Positions 8,856 through 17,770 are shown, numbered from the stretch's first letter. The stretch is DNA of 64,000 bases from an uncultured Oceanospirillaceae bacterium (GCA_913057435.1 CAJXNY010000011.1:1-64000); one strand, 5' to 3'. Made by a program: numbers and translations. Notes: generated from the sequence alone by a model not told the origin.

Positions 8856-10235
8856 TTAACCGTATACCAGATTCGGCAGCCAGGTCGCCAGTGCAGGCCA
8901 GGCCGCCAGTGCCGCCAGCATCACCAGCTGGATGGCGATAAAGGGCACCACCCCCCGATAGATCTGACTGGTACTGATCGTTGCGGGGGCCACGCCGCGC
9001 AGATAAAACAGCGCAAAGCCGAACGGTGGGGTCAGGAATGAAGTTTGCAGGTTGATAGCAAACATAATGCCCAGCCAGACCGGGTCCAGTCCCATGGACA
9101 GCAGAATCGGCGCAACAATCGGCACCACCACAAAGGTGATCTCGATAAAGTCGAGAAAGAAGCCGAGCAGGAAGATGATCAGCATCACCAGTGCCATGGC
9201 ACCAAAGACCCCACCGGGCAGGTCGGTCAGGAAGTCGCGTACCAGATCATCACCGCCGTAACCACGGAACACCAGTGAGAAAATAGACGCGCCCACCAGG
9301 ATGATAAACACCATCGAACTGACCTGAGTGGTCGAGCGCATCACTTCCCGTAGTACTTTCAGGTTGAAACTGCGCTTAAAGATCGACAGCACCATGGCAC
9401 CCACGGCACCGACGGACGCCGCCTCGGTTGGCGTCGCCAGCCCGCCCAGAATTGACCCCAGTACGGCACCGATCAGGAAGACCGGTGGTAACAGCGCTTT
9501 GGCAGCCCGCGCCCAGAGATTGTCGATGTCATCGAGCTCCTGCTGCGGGATGGCTGGCATCGCCGCCGGGGTGACGATTGAGCGGTAAATCAGGTACACA
9601 ATGTAGGCCCCGACCAGCATCAGGCCGGGAATCAGTGCGCCGAGGAACAGATCACCAACGGTGACGGTTTCTGGCGAGAAGATCCCCTGATCCAGCTGGC
9701 TCTGCTGATAGGCGGATGAGATCACATCACCCAGCAACACCAGCACGATGGACGGTGGAATGATCTGTCCCAGGGTACCGGACGCACAGATAATGCCGGT
9801 GGCAATTTTCGGGTCATAGCCCCGGCGTAGCATCGTGGGTAACGACAGCAGGCCCATGGTTACTACGGTTGCCCCGACAATACCGGTACTGGCGGCCAGC
9901 AGCATCCCCACCACGGTGACTGAGATACCCAGCCCGCCCCGCATCGTACCGAACAGGGCTGACATGGTGTCCAGCAGCTCTTCGGCGATACGGGACTTTT
10001 CCAGCATGACCCCCATAAAGACAAACAGCGGTACGGCAATCAGCACATCGTTATTCATGATGCCAAACAGCCGGTTCGGAATCGCCTGCAGGAAGACCGA
10101 GTCAAAATCGCCGGTCATTGTCCCAATGGCCGCGAACAGCAGACCAGTACCCGCCAGCGAGAAGGCTACCGAATAACCCAGTAACAGAATAAAAATAGCG
10201 CCGACAAACAGCAGCAGTGGCAGCAGTTCAATCAT
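8856..10235 (-). CDS. dctM: TRAP transporter large permease (DctM)
   Basis: The 459-residue protein is strongly hydrophobic with about 12-13 predicted membrane helices and carries family segments such as NRLFGIMNNDVLIAVPLFVFMG, GIVGATVVTMGLLSLPTMLRRGYD and ASGTLGQIIPPSIVLVLLGD. DctM is the ion-coupled translocating subunit that receives solute from the periplasmic receptor. Its start overlaps the end of dctQ by four bases (ATGA type), so the two permease subunits are translationally coupled. A long insert around residues 160-220 between helices (SAYQQSQLDQGIFSPETVTVGD) is also found in other TakP-associated permeases as far as I recall. Confidence 0.95.
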   Translation of the reverse strand: MIELLPLLLFVGAIFILLLGYSVAFSLAGTGLLFAAIGTMTGDFDSVFLQAIPNRLFGIMNNDVLIAVPLFVFMGVMLEKSRIAEELLDTMSALFGTMRGGLGISVTVVGMLLAASTGIVGATVVTMGLLSLPTMLRRGYDPKIATGIICASGTLGQIIPPSIVLVLLGDVISSAYQQSQLDQGIFSPETVTVGDLFLGALIPGLMLVGAYIVYLIYRSIVTPAAMPAIPQQELDDIDNLWARAAKALLPPVFLIGAVLGSILGGLATPTEAASVGAVGAMVLSIFKRSFNLKVLREVMRSTTQVSSMVFIILVGASIFSLVFRGYGGDDLVRDFLTDLPGGVFGAMALVMLIIFLLGFFLDFIEITFVVVPIVAPILLSMGLDPVWLGIMFAINLQTSFLTPPFGFALFYLRGVAPATISTSQIYRGVVPFIAIQLVMLAALAAWPALATWLPNLVYG

Positions 10236-10783
10236 AAAGCGTGTTCCTCATCCGGTTTCAGCAGGTGTTCCTGGCCACTGAGCACCAGGATACTGCGGAT
10301 CAGTTCAGCCACTCCCTGCAGCATAATCAGCACCGGCATGGCGATAATTGCGCCCTTGAGGATATAGCGATATTCCAGTCCGCCGGCTTCCTGAGAGCCC
10401 TCTTTCAGTGCCCATGAACTGGCAACGTAATCCCAGCTGATGTATAGAATAAAACCGGACACCGGTAGCAGCAGGCACAGTACACCGATCAGATTGATGA
10501 TCGCTTTACCGCGCTCGCCCAGTGGGCGGTAAAAAATATCGACCCGCACATGGCCATCGTGTTTCAGAGTGTAAGCGGCACCCAGCAGGAAGATGAAGCT
10601 GTGCATATAAATGACAGATTCCTGCAGGGCGATATTGCCGACGTTAAACAGGTAGCGCATAACGACGACTGCGAAGGTGACCAGCACCATGGCAAGCGTC
10701 AGCCAGGAGATGAGATTACCTGTCCACTCACTGAGTAGATCAAGCTTGCGCATCAGACCGGACAGGAAGGTGGGTTGCTGCAT
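10232..10783 (-). CDS. dctQ: TRAP transporter small permease (DctQ)
   Basis: A 183-residue membrane protein with four predicted helices and the family pattern TFAVVVMRYLFNVGNIALQE followed by GAAYTLKHDGHVRVDIFY. DctQ is needed for assembly and function of the DctM channel. It is the first gene of a dctQM pair on the minus strand; the receptor gene is nearby on the other strand. The upstream 323-bp gap carries its promoter. Confidence 0.93.
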   Translation of the reverse strand: MQQPTFLSGLMRKLDLLSEWTGNLISWLTLAMVLVTFAVVVMRYLFNVGNIALQESVIYMHSFIFLLGAAYTLKHDGHVRVDIFYRPLGERGKAIINLIGVLCLLLPVSGFILYISWDYVASSWALKEGSQEAGGLEYRYILKGAIIAMPVLIMLQGVAELIRSILVLSGQEHLLKPDEEHAL

Positions 10784-11106
10784 CCTGGGCTCCGTTGTGG
10801 TTTGTGATTTTAGTTATCGGACCTGGGAGGCGGGCCGAAGGTGACCGTAAACGGCGACGACGGTATCTATCCGCTTCTCAGGCATCTGCCTTGAAATAGC
10901 TGCAAAGTATATCAATTTCGCTGTTTGGGTCACTTGATGTCTGTTGTTCAAGGCCACTAAGTCGTTAATTTCACAGTGAGTCAGGCTAACCGTTCAATAA
11001 ATACGTAAAAACCCCGGCTGCAGCTGGCGTTTCAGGGCTGCAAAAGACTGGAAATGGCTTACAATAGGGCGGTTTTTGCACCTATGCCCAGAGATCGGAG
11101 AATTGT
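10784..11106. promoter_or_regulatory. Divergent promoter region of dctQM and yjaG
   Basis: This 323-bp gap has no coding signal that I can see. On the minus strand, AGTGAC and TATACT (complement of 10905-10910) with an 18-base spacer could form the dctQ promoter, and the ATTGATATACT..TGCAG block matches that in front of hexR. The right end carries CGGAGA a few bases before the yjaG ATG. Confidence 0.45.
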
Positions 11107-11712
11107 ATGTCTGAACTGCCGCAGATTGACCGCCAGCTGGCTGCCCTGAAAGATTGGCAGCTGGCCGCTTTTTGTGCTGCGCTGAGTGAGCGTATGTACC
11201 CCAACTTTGCCCTGTTTTCCGATCTGGTGGAGTTTGGCGATAATCAGAAAATACGCACCGTGCTGGACGGCGTATGGGACTTTCTGGCCAATACCGGCGC
11301 CAAAATGAACTTCGAAGTTCAGCTTGGTCATGTTGAAACCAATATGCCCGACCTGGAAGAGTTCACCATGTACGGTGCTGTGCCCGCCCGTGATGCCGTA
11401 CTGGCGCTGATCCAGACACTGGACTGTATTCTGGAAGCAGATAAAGAATTGGCCAGTGATGTGGCGAACCTGTCCCGCGAGTGTGTAGCAACCTTCATTG
11501 AGTTCTCCGAAGCGGATGACCAGCTGTCCGACGAAGAGCTGCTGCGGATGATCAATACCCATGAACTGATGGAGGTTGAAGATGCCTTCCAGCAGGACGT
11601 ACTGGACCAGATCAGTGCCAGTAAGCAGCCGAACAAAGCACTGATGCAGGGGCTGAAAACCCTCGCCGCCAATGATGGCGTATCCAATATTGGCGTGCGT
11701 GCAGACGACTGA
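11107..11712 (+). CDS. yjaG: YjaG family protein (DUF416)
   Basis: A soluble protein of 201 residues that matches the YjaG/DUF416 family along its length: LKDWQLAAFCAALSERMYPN at the start, FEVQLGHVETNMPDLEEFTM in the middle, and an acidic C-terminal third. The molecular role of the family is not established. CGGAG precedes the ATG. The stop codon overlaps the start of the next small membrane gene (TGATG), so the genes are probably one operon. Confidence 0.85.
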   Translation: MSELPQIDRQLAALKDWQLAAFCAALSERMYPNFALFSDLVEFGDNQKIRTVLDGVWDFLANTGAKMNFEVQLGHVETNMPDLEEFTMYGAVPARDAVLALIQTLDCILEADKELASDVANLSRECVATFIEFSEADDQLSDEELLRMINTHELMEVEDAFQQDVLDQISASKQPNKALMQGLKTLAANDGVSNIGVRADD

Positions 11713-11984
11713 TGTTAAAACTTGGTGTGTTGTTACTGGTGGTGCCCGCCGTTGTGCTGATGGGCCTTTATATGTACGAACAGTCGCTGGTGGAAGATTG
11801 CCTCAAAGCGGGCGGCTCGTTTGATTATATTGATCAGCTTTGTGATCTGAATACCACCCAGCCATTTATCTCGCTGATGGCGCGTCAGCCGTTGCTGGTT
11901 AATGGTGGTATGTTGCTGTCCAGTATCGGGCTGATTATCTGTCTGTTCCGACTCTACGTGCCGGCACCACGCAACCCTTCTTAA
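11712..11984 (+). CDS. Small two-helix membrane protein of unknown function
   Basis: A 90-residue protein with two predicted membrane helices (about residues 3-22 and 56-80) and a short loop of about 30 residues between them that contains two Cys (EDCLKAGG and DQLCDLNTT), which could form a disulfide if the loop is periplasmic. I do not recognise the family. It starts inside the yjaG stop codon, pointing to translational coupling, and is followed 12 bases on by another small secreted or anchored protein. Confidence 0.7.
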   Translation: MLKLGVLLLVVPAVVLMGLYMYEQSLVEDCLKAGGSFDYIDQLCDLNTTQPFISLMARQPLLVNGGMLLSSIGLIICLFRLYVPAPRNPS

Positions 11985-11996
11985 CAGGATGTACCG

Positions 11997-12464
11997 ATGA
12001 AAGTATGGAAAACGGCACTGTTGCTGGTGGCGGTGCTGGTGGCTGCAGCAGTGATACTGGGGCCGGGCTGGCTGGAAAACTGGAATACCCAGCGGGCTGA
12101 AGAAGCGAAACAGTATCAGCGCCAGGGTGAACAGTATGGCCGCACGGTGGATACGCAGCAGTGTATGGATACGGCGCTGAATAACCTGCAGGGCTGCGTA
12201 GGTAATACCTGCACCATTAATCAGGGGGTTTTTCTCAAGGCCTGTCTGACTGTGGCGACACCGAACCCGGTGTTATGTGAAGGTATCCCGCCGTTCCGTA
12301 ACAAGATGCTGGATAAAGAGAAAGAGTGGGCACGCTACTTCTGTACCGACAAAGGTATCGTGCATGACGGCTGTCGCTTCCTGTTACGTCGCCAGCAGTC
12401 TTTCTGTGCCGGTGGTGTGCCAGCGGATACGGTCGCGGAAGGATCGGATACCGACCAGCCTTGA
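11997..12464 (+). CDS. Cysteine-rich protein with N-terminal membrane anchor, unknown function
   Basis: A 155-residue protein with one N-terminal hydrophobic helix (VWKTALLLVAVLVAAAVILG) and an otherwise soluble, presumably periplasmic part that contains eight Cys: QQCMD, LQGCVGNTCTI, KACLT, LCEG, YFCTD, DGCRF and SFCAGG. The spacing suggests a disulfide-bonded fold, but I recognise no family. AACAGGA lies close to the ATG. It is the last gene of the yjaG unit and ends at a large hairpin. Confidence 0.7.
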   Translation: MKVWKTALLLVAVLVAAAVILGPGWLENWNTQRAEEAKQYQRQGEQYGRTVDTQQCMDTALNNLQGCVGNTCTINQGVFLKACLTVATPNPVLCEGIPPFRNKMLDKEKEWARYFCTDKGIVHDGCRFLLRRQQSFCAGGVPADTVAEGSDTDQP

Positions 12465-12471
12465 ACCTTTT

Positions 12472-12509
12472 AGCCCATTAACGCCCTGCAGGCAGGGTGC
12501 TAATGGGCT
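12472..12509. terminator. Long hairpin between convergent genes
   Basis: An 18-bp stem with two imperfect pairs (outer AGCCCATTA / TAATGGGCT, inner CCCTGC / GCAGGG, loop AG) lies between the plus-strand small gene and the minus-strand oxidoreductase. It lacks a T-tract, but its position suggests it marks the ends of both transcripts. Confidence 0.65.
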
Positions 12510-12521
12510 GAATCGGGTGTG

Positions 12522-13457
12522 TTACACCGTCAGAATAATCTTGCCTCGGGCATGACCGGTGGCGCTGTCAGCGAATGCCTTCCCGACGTCTTCCAGTGGG
12601 ACCGTCGCCGCGATCGTCAGTTTGACGGTACCCGCCGCGCAGAGCTGAGCCAGCTCGGCCAGCTGTTTACCATTGGCAGCCACACGCAGCGGCTCTACCC
12701 GCTTACCCTGGCTATCACCGGCCGCAATCAGCTGATCTTTAGTGACCGACGGCAGGGTGACCAGCATGCCATTTGACGTAAGGCAGGCCAGTGAAGCTTC
12801 GCCACTGTCACCGCCGATACCATCCAGAATCAGATCCACATCCTGTACCTGATCAGCCAGAACGCCGTCGTTGTAATCAATGCACTGATCGGCCCCCAGC
12901 TGCTGCAGCCAGTCATGGTTGTGGGCCGATGCGGTTGCGATCACATAAGCCCCCTGCCATTTTGCCAGCTGTACAGCCAGGTGACCGACGCCGCCAGCCG
13001 CGGCGCTGATCAGTACCCGCTGGCCGGGTTGCAGGCTGCCTTTATCAAACAGCGCCTGCCAGGCCGTCAGACCTGCCAGGGCCAGGCCGCCAGCGGGTAT
13101 CAGCTCCAGCGCGTCGGGGCACAACGCCAGCTCGCTGGCCGGGGCGGCAACATACTCGGCATAACAGCCCGCCCGCTCAGGAAAGCGCAGCAGCCCCAGC
13201 ACCCGGTCACCCACCTTGAGGGTTGTCACATCTTCAGCCACCGCGTCGACCGTGCCGGACAGCTCCCAGCCCGGAATAAAGGGCAGCTCACCAATAAAGG
13301 GTGCCGCGCCACCGCCGCTGCAGGTTTTCCAGTCGATTGGATTGACCCCACAGGCGGCGGTACGTACCCGTACCTCGCCGGATTTCAGTGCCGGTACAGG
13401 CTGCTGCTGTACGCTCAGCTGGTCGAGGTCTAAGCGCTCAAGCAGGATCGCTTTCAT
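12522..13457 (-). CDS. Zinc-independent MDR-type NADPH:quinone/alkene oxidoreductase
   Basis: A 311-residue medium-chain dehydrogenase of the quinone oxidoreductase branch: GroES-like N-terminal part (CGVNPIDWKTCSGG, FIPGWELSGTVDAVAEDV) and a Rossmann domain with AAAGGVGHLAVQLAKWQGAY, the NADPH-binding glycine motif. The cysteines that bind structural zinc in alcohol dehydrogenases are missing. Such enzymes reduce quinones or enones with NADPH in the cytoplasm; the substrate cannot be told from the sequence. It is a single gene, divergent from a small membrane protein gene. Confidence 0.88.
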   Translation of the reverse strand: MKAILLERLDLDQLSVQQQPVPALKSGEVRVRTAACGVNPIDWKTCSGGGAAPFIGELPFIPGWELSGTVDAVAEDVTTLKVGDRVLGLLRFPERAGCYAEYVAAPASELALCPDALELIPAGGLALAGLTAWQALFDKGSLQPGQRVLISAAAGGVGHLAVQLAKWQGAYVIATASAHNHDWLQQLGADQCIDYNDGVLADQVQDVDLILDGIGGDSGEASLACLTSNGMLVTLPSVTKDQLIAAGDSQGKRVEPLRVAANGKQLAELAQLCAAGTVKLTIAATVPLEDVGKAFADSATGHARGKIILTV

Positions 13458-13599
13458 GGTGTACTCCTGTCAGTGTTATTGCCCATAGAGGTGATAATAG
13501 GGGATTTCTGTTAGGCTGTGCCAGCACTGCAGGTGCAGCAATATGATGCAAATATCGCGCGGCCGAGTACGGCGCTGCGCCCGACATAGAGGGATAACG

Positions 13600-13827
13600 G
13601 TGATCTATCTGGCGATGATTGAGCAGGTGCTGTTCTTTATTGGACTGCTGGCATTTCTGGTGTCTCTGGCGATGTATGCCGGACGCACCCGTGACTTTAA
13701 ATCGCTGCTGATGTTCTGGCAGCCCACCATCAGTTTCAGCCGGACCGAGTTCCTGGTCAACCGTTCTGGTTTGACCCTGATGCTGGTGGCCGTGGCCATC
13801 CGCATGGCACTGTACTTTGTGAGGTAA
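13600..13827 (+). CDS. Small inner-membrane protein upstream of cysZ
   Basis: A 75-residue protein with two predicted helices (about EQVLFFIGLLAFLVSLAMYA and a C-terminal GLTLMLVAVAIRMALYFV). The start is taken as the GTG at 13600, with AGAGGG in front; an ATG at 13615 is an alternative. An in-frame extension to 13543 looks non-coding. It ends six bases before cysZ, so it is probably co-transcribed with it. I do not recognise the family. Confidence 0.65.
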   Translation: MIYLAMIEQVLFFIGLLAFLVSLAMYAGRTRDFKSLLMFWQPTISFSRTEFLVNRSGLTLMLVAVAIRMALYFVR

Positions 13828-13832
13828 GACCC

Positions 13833-14579
13833 ATGGCAGGAAATCCATTACGCGGTGCCGGTTATTTGCTGCGCGGTGCCGGTATGCTGAACACTCCGGG
13901 GCTACGCACCTTTGTACTGATTCCGTTACTGGTCAATATTATTCTGTTTGCCGGTGCGATCTGGCTGCTGATTGATCAGTTTGATGTCTGGGTGGCGTAC
14001 TGGATGAACCAGTTACCTGGCTGGATGTCGTTTCTGGACTGGTTGTTGTGGCCGATGTTTGCCGGACTGGTACTGATACTGGTGTATTACAGCTTTAATA
14101 TTGTCGCCAACTTTATCGCCGCACCTTTTAATGGCCTGCTGGCAGAGAAAGTTGAGTTGCGCCTGCGGGGCAAGGTCGATAGTGGAGATAGCTGGCAGGA
14201 GCTGCTGAGGATGGTACCCCTGGCGCTGGGTCGTGAGATTGCCAAACTGAGCTACTACCTGCCGCGGTTTTTACTGATTCTGGTACTTACCTTTATCCCC
14301 GGGGTAAACCTGCTGGCACCGCTACTGTGGTTTCTGTTTGGTGCCTGGATGATGGCGATTCAGTATTGTGACTACCCGATGGATAACAACCGGGTCAGCT
14401 TTGGTCAGATGAAGCTGCTGCTTAAATCACACCGCATGACCGCGCTGGGCTTCGGTGGCCTGGTACAGCTGGGTATGCTGGTGCCGGTTCTTAACCTGAT
14501 CCTGATGCCAACGGCCGTGGTGGGTGCAACGATCTACTGGGTGGAAGAGTACGCAGACCAGCCGGATTTGCAGCGCTAG
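13833..14579 (+). CDS. cysZ: Sulfate transporter CysZ
   Basis: A 248-residue membrane protein with about four to six hydrophobic segments that follows CysZ throughout: GAGYLLRGAGMLNTPGLRTF at the N-terminus, FIAAPFNGLLAEKVE in the middle, and the C-terminal AVVGATIYWVEE. CysZ imports sulfate for cysteine synthesis through the inner membrane. It is the last gene of a two-gene unit and is followed by a strong terminator. Nothing else from sulfate assimilation is nearby. Confidence 0.93.
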   Translation: MAGNPLRGAGYLLRGAGMLNTPGLRTFVLIPLLVNIILFAGAIWLLIDQFDVWVAYWMNQLPGWMSFLDWLLWPMFAGLVLILVYYSFNIVANFIAAPFNGLLAEKVELRLRGKVDSGDSWQELLRMVPLALGREIAKLSYYLPRFLLILVLTFIPGVNLLAPLLWFLFGAWMMAIQYCDYPMDNNRVSFGQMKLLLKSHRMTALGFGGLVQLGMLVPVLNLILMPTAVVGATIYWVEEYADQPDLQR

Positions 14580-14588
14580 TCGAGAAAA

Positions 14589-14623
14589 GCCCCCATCAAC
14601 CGGGACGGTTGATGGGGGGGCTC
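14589..14623. terminator. Terminator between convergent cysZ and phoR
   Basis: A strong stem (GCCCCCATCAACC / GGTTGATGGGGGGGC) with a GGGAC loop overlaps the phoR stop codon by two bases. No long T-tract is present on the plus strand, while AAAA precedes it, so on the minus strand it is followed by TTTT after the stem, fitting a phoR terminator. Confidence 0.75.
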
Positions 14624-16001
14624 AGCCGGTGGCCTTGCTTTGTTTGTCTGAGGGGTTGATGGCAGCGTCAGCTGTGTCGTTGCTGTCCTCGTCCTCATCG
14701 GGCTCTGTTTGCTGGGCTTTGGCAACCATATCCAGTGGGAAGTGACAGCTGAACGTGCTGCCTTTACCTACCTTACTTTTAATGGTCAGTGTTGCCCCGT
14801 GGCGGGCCAGTACGTGTTTGACAATGGCCAGCCCTAGCCCGGTACCACCACTGGAAGATGAGCGGCTCTCATCCACCCGGTAGAAACGTTCGGTCAGTCG
14901 TGGCAAGTGAATCGATTCGATCCCCGTACCGTTATCACGTACTGAAAAATGCCCACCGTCCTTATCGACCCACCAGCGCAGCTTGATTTCACCTTCCGCC
15001 GGGCAATAACGCACGGCATTAAATGCCAGGTTGGAAAAGGCGGAGTACAGTTCAATCTCCTGCCCCAGCAGGTCGTGCTCCTTGTCTGTTTCCAGGCTCA
15101 GATGATGGCCCTTATCCCGGCCCAGCGCCTGACCGTCCTGGAAAATATGCTGCAACATACCGTGGATCTGGATCGGCTGTTCATCAGAAATTTGATGGCT
15201 TGCTTCCAGCCGGGACAGTAACAGCAGGTCAGAAACCAGATTTTCCATCCGTCGGGATTGCTGCTGCATTTGCTCCAGCCCGCGTATCAGCGGCCGAGGT
15301 AGTTCCTGCTCCAGGTAAGTTTCCAGGTAGCCGCGGATTACCGTTAACGGTGTGCGCAGCTCATGGGAGGCGTTCGCAACAAAATCCTGCCGGGTCTGTT
15401 CCAGTTGCAGTAACCGGGTAATATCGCGGGCCACCAGCAAACGGTCGCCTTCACCGAATTCACTAATCTGGTACTGGATCTGCAGATCATTGTTAACCGG
15501 GGAAGGCAGGTCCAGTGGCTCGTTATAATTGGATTTTTTAAAATAGCGGATAAAGCGTGGGTCACGCAGCAGGTTCATCACCGGTTTGCCCCGGTCAGAG
15601 ACGGCACGCAGCCCCAGCAAGCGATCAGCCGAGCGGTTCCACCATTCCAGATTATTATCCCGGTCAATAATCACCACCGCATCGCTTAGTGCTGCAGAGG
15701 ATTGCTGAAAACGCGTGATAACCCCGCGCAGGTAGCTCTCGCGAGAGCGATGGCGTTTCTGATAGCGTGACAGTTCATCGAACAGATCACCCCAATGGGC
15801 GGTACCTTCAGGTGGTTCTTTATCGGCTTCGTTCTGCAACCAGTGTACCAGCCGACTGAACTGGTGAATCTGAATTGCACACCAGCCGCTGAGGGCAAGC
15901 AGCCCCAGCCAGCCAGGGTAACCGAGAATAAAACCAACCACTACGGCACTGATCAGTACGACCAGCAGGTTTCCGAGCATTGAGTGGCGGGGGTTCTGCA
16001 T
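14622..16001 (-). CDS. phoR: Phosphate regulon sensor histidine kinase PhoR
   Basis: PhoR autophosphorylates under low phosphate and phosphorylates PhoB. The 459-residue protein has two N-terminal membrane helices without a sizeable periplasmic domain (residues about 10-45), then a PAS domain (SDAVVIIDRDNNLEWWNRSA), HisKA with FVANASHELRTPLTVIRG, and an ATPase domain with NLAFNAVRYCP, DNGTGI and GTGLGLAIVKHVLARHG. A C-terminal Asp/Glu-rich tail (EPDEDEDSND) is an extension of about 30 residues. phoB lies directly upstream (8-bp gap), so the pair is a two-gene operon. Confidence 0.96.
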   Translation of the reverse strand: MQNPRHSMLGNLLVVLISAVVVGFILGYPGWLGLLALSGWCAIQIHQFSRLVHWLQNEADKEPPEGTAHWGDLFDELSRYQKRHRSRESYLRGVITRFQQSSAALSDAVVIIDRDNNLEWWNRSADRLLGLRAVSDRGKPVMNLLRDPRFIRYFKKSNYNEPLDLPSPVNNDLQIQYQISEFGEGDRLLVARDITRLLQLEQTRQDFVANASHELRTPLTVIRGYLETYLEQELPRPLIRGLEQMQQQSRRMENLVSDLLLLSRLEASHQISDEQPIQIHGMLQHIFQDGQALGRDKGHHLSLETDKEHDLLGQEIELYSAFSNLAFNAVRYCPAEGEIKLRWWVDKDGGHFSVRDNGTGIESIHLPRLTERFYRVDESRSSSSGGTGLGLAIVKHVLARHGATLTIKSKVGKGSTFSCHFPLDMVAKAQQTEPDEDEDSNDTADAAINPSDKQSKATG

Positions 16002-16009
16002 AAGGGGCC

Positions 16010-16705
16010 TCAGGCGACCTTGGCGGAAAAGCGATAACCGGTACCGCGAACGGTCTGCACCAGATAGTCATGGCGTTCACCCAGTGCTTTGCGCAGGCGA
16101 CGGATATGGACATCGACGGTGCGTTCTTCGACATAGACATTACCACCCCAGACCATATCCAGCAGCTGGCTGCGAGAGTAAGCGCGGTCCTGATGGGTCA
16201 TAAAGAATTGCAGCAGGCGGAATTCGGTAGGGCCCAGCTCGACCGGCTTGCTCTCCGAGGTGACGCGGTGGGAGATCGGGTCCAGCGTCAGGGCATCAAC
16301 CGTCACCGGTTCTTCAATGCCTTTTGGTGTGGTGCGACGCAACACGGCTTTGAGCCGGGCGACCAGCTCACGGGGTGAAAACGGTTTGGTGATGTAGTCA
16401 TCGACTCCGGCTTCCAGCCCCTTGATCTTGCTGTCTTCTTCGCCTTTGGCGGTCAGCATGATAATGGGCACATCGGAGGTCATTTCGTCTTTGCGCAGAC
16501 GACGGGCAAATTCAATACCGTTGGTGCCGGGCATCATCCAGTCCAGCAGTACCATATCCGGTTTGTTATCGACGATAAGTGCATGGGCTGCGTTTGCGCT
16601 TTCTGCCTCCATGCACTCATATCCCGCCATCTCTAGTGCGACAGCAATCATCTCGCGAATTGGTGCTTCGTCGTCGACGATCAGCACGCGTTTGGAAGAA
16701 GACAT
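16010..16705 (-). CDS. phoB: Phosphate regulon response regulator PhoB
   Basis: An OmpR-type regulator of 231 residues: receiver domain with the acidic pocket DDEAPIRE, phospho-acceptor in VLLDWMMPG, and Lys in TKPFSP; then a winged helix DNA-binding domain ending RTVDVHIRRLRKALGE ... RGTGYRFSAK. It activates phosphate-starvation genes by binding Pho boxes. A Pho-box-like site lies about 55 bp upstream of its start, matching known autoregulation of phoBR. The gene is followed by phoR. Confidence 0.97.
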   Translation of the reverse strand: MSSSKRVLIVDDEAPIREMIAVALEMAGYECMEAESANAAHALIVDNKPDMVLLDWMMPGTNGIEFARRLRKDEMTSDVPIIMLTAKGEEDSKIKGLEAGVDDYITKPFSPRELVARLKAVLRRTTPKGIEEPVTVDALTLDPISHRVTSESKPVELGPTEFRLLQFFMTHQDRAYSRSQLLDMVWGGNVYVEERTVDVHIRRLRKALGERHDYLVQTVRGTGYRFSAKVA

Positions 16706-16759
16706 GAGTATTCAGCCTCTGGCTCTGAAATATTGATCGCACCATTACAAGTCGTTTGT

Positions 16760-16777
16760 GTTACACAAATATGACAC
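16760..16777 (-). promoter_or_regulatory. Pho box upstream of phoB
   Basis: On the minus strand the site reads GTGTCAT-ATTT-GTGTAAC: two seven-base direct repeats separated by four bases, the architecture of the Pho box (consensus CTGTCAT repeats). The second repeat has two mismatches. Its position about 55 bp before the phoB ATG fits the -35 region. PhoB autoactivation is well known for this operon. Confidence 0.7.
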
Positions 16778-16808
16778 AGCGGTGCTTTTCTTGCCTGTGC
16801 TGTGTCAT
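16771..16808. repeat. 10-bp perfect inverted repeat in the phoB upstream region
   Basis: ATGACACAGC (16771-16780) and GCTGTGTCAT (16799-16808) are exact reverse complements with an 18-base spacer. The left copy overlaps one half of the Pho box, so this could be a second, inverted PhoB site, or a hairpin after ubiA. Confidence 0.6.
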
Positions 16809-16843
16809 GACTTTTTTGGAGCGTTCAATCAGAGGTCGCATAC

Positions 16844-17731
16844 TTAGAGCGGGAAGTAGTCCACCACCACGCCGATAAACAGCAACATGCCGACATAGTG
16901 GTTATTGAGAAAGGCCTTAAAACAGTCATCTCGCTCACGGTGGCGAATCAGCCATTGCTGGTAAACAAACAGCCCGGCCGTACCCGCCATCGCCAGATCA
17001 AACCCCCATGACAGTTCGGTCTGTACGCGCACGGCAATCAGGCAGGCCAGGGTCAGCAGTTGCAGGGCACCGGTTATCAGCCGGTCGGCATCGCCAAACA
17101 GCACGGCGGTGGATTTGACGCCGATTTTCAGATCATCATCCCGGTCGACCATGGCATAGAACGTATCGTAGGCGACCGTCCACAGCAGATTAGCCATGAA
17201 CAGTAACCAGGCGTACAACGGCAGCTCGCCCTGAATGGCGGTAAAGGCCATGGGGATGGCCCAGGAAAATGCAGCCCCCAGCACCACCTGTGGCAGGTGA
17301 GTGTAGCGCTTCATAAACGGGTAGCAAGCGGCCAGAGCCAGGGCGCCGAAGGACATGATAATGGTCAGCGGATTGGTCAGCAGCACCAGGCCGAACGCGG
17401 TCAGCATCAGCCCGGCGAACAGATAGAGTGCTTCACGGGCGCTGACTTTACCCGAGGGCAGGGGGCGTTCGCGGGTCCGTTTGACATGGCCATCTATATT
17501 GCGATCGGCATAGTCGTTGATCACGCAGCCCGCGGCGCGGGTGAGGTAAACCCCGGCGATAAAAATCAGCAATGTTGGCCAGGGCGGGAAGCCATCGGCG
17601 GCGATCCAGAGTGCCCACAGAGTCGGCCACATCAGCAACCAGGTGCCGATGGGGCGGTCGATCCGCATCAACTGGCTATACGCCTTGAGCGTGTCTGTCC
17701 GGGAGGGCGGAGATTGGATCGATTGCTGCAT
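16844..17731 (-). CDS. ubiA: 4-hydroxybenzoate polyprenyltransferase
   Basis: UbiA attaches the polyprenyl tail to 4-hydroxybenzoate in the inner membrane, the second step of ubiquinone synthesis. The 295-residue protein has multiple helices and the two Asp-rich motifs that bind Mg-diphosphate: [20 protein letters not shown] and [22 protein letters not shown]. It follows ubiC on the same strand (39-bp gap), so the first two steps of the pathway are encoded together. Confidence 0.97.
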   Translation of the reverse strand: MQQSIQSPPSRTDTLKAYSQLMRIDRPIGTWLLMWPTLWALWIAADGFPPWPTLLIFIAGVYLTRAAGCVINDYADRNIDGHVKRTRERPLPSGKVSAREALYLFAGLMLTAFGLVLLTNPLTIIMSFGALALAACYPFMKRYTHLPQVVLGAAFSWAIPMAFTAIQGELPLYAWLLFMANLLWTVAYDTFYAMVDRDDDLKIGVKSTAVLFGDADRLITGALQLLTLACLIAVRVQTELSWGFDLAMAGTAGLFVYQQWLIRHRERDDCFKAFLNNHYVGMLLFIGVVVDYFPL

Positions 17732-17770
17732 CGGCTGGGCCCGCGTCTGAGTCAGGGAAAAAGGTGTGGC

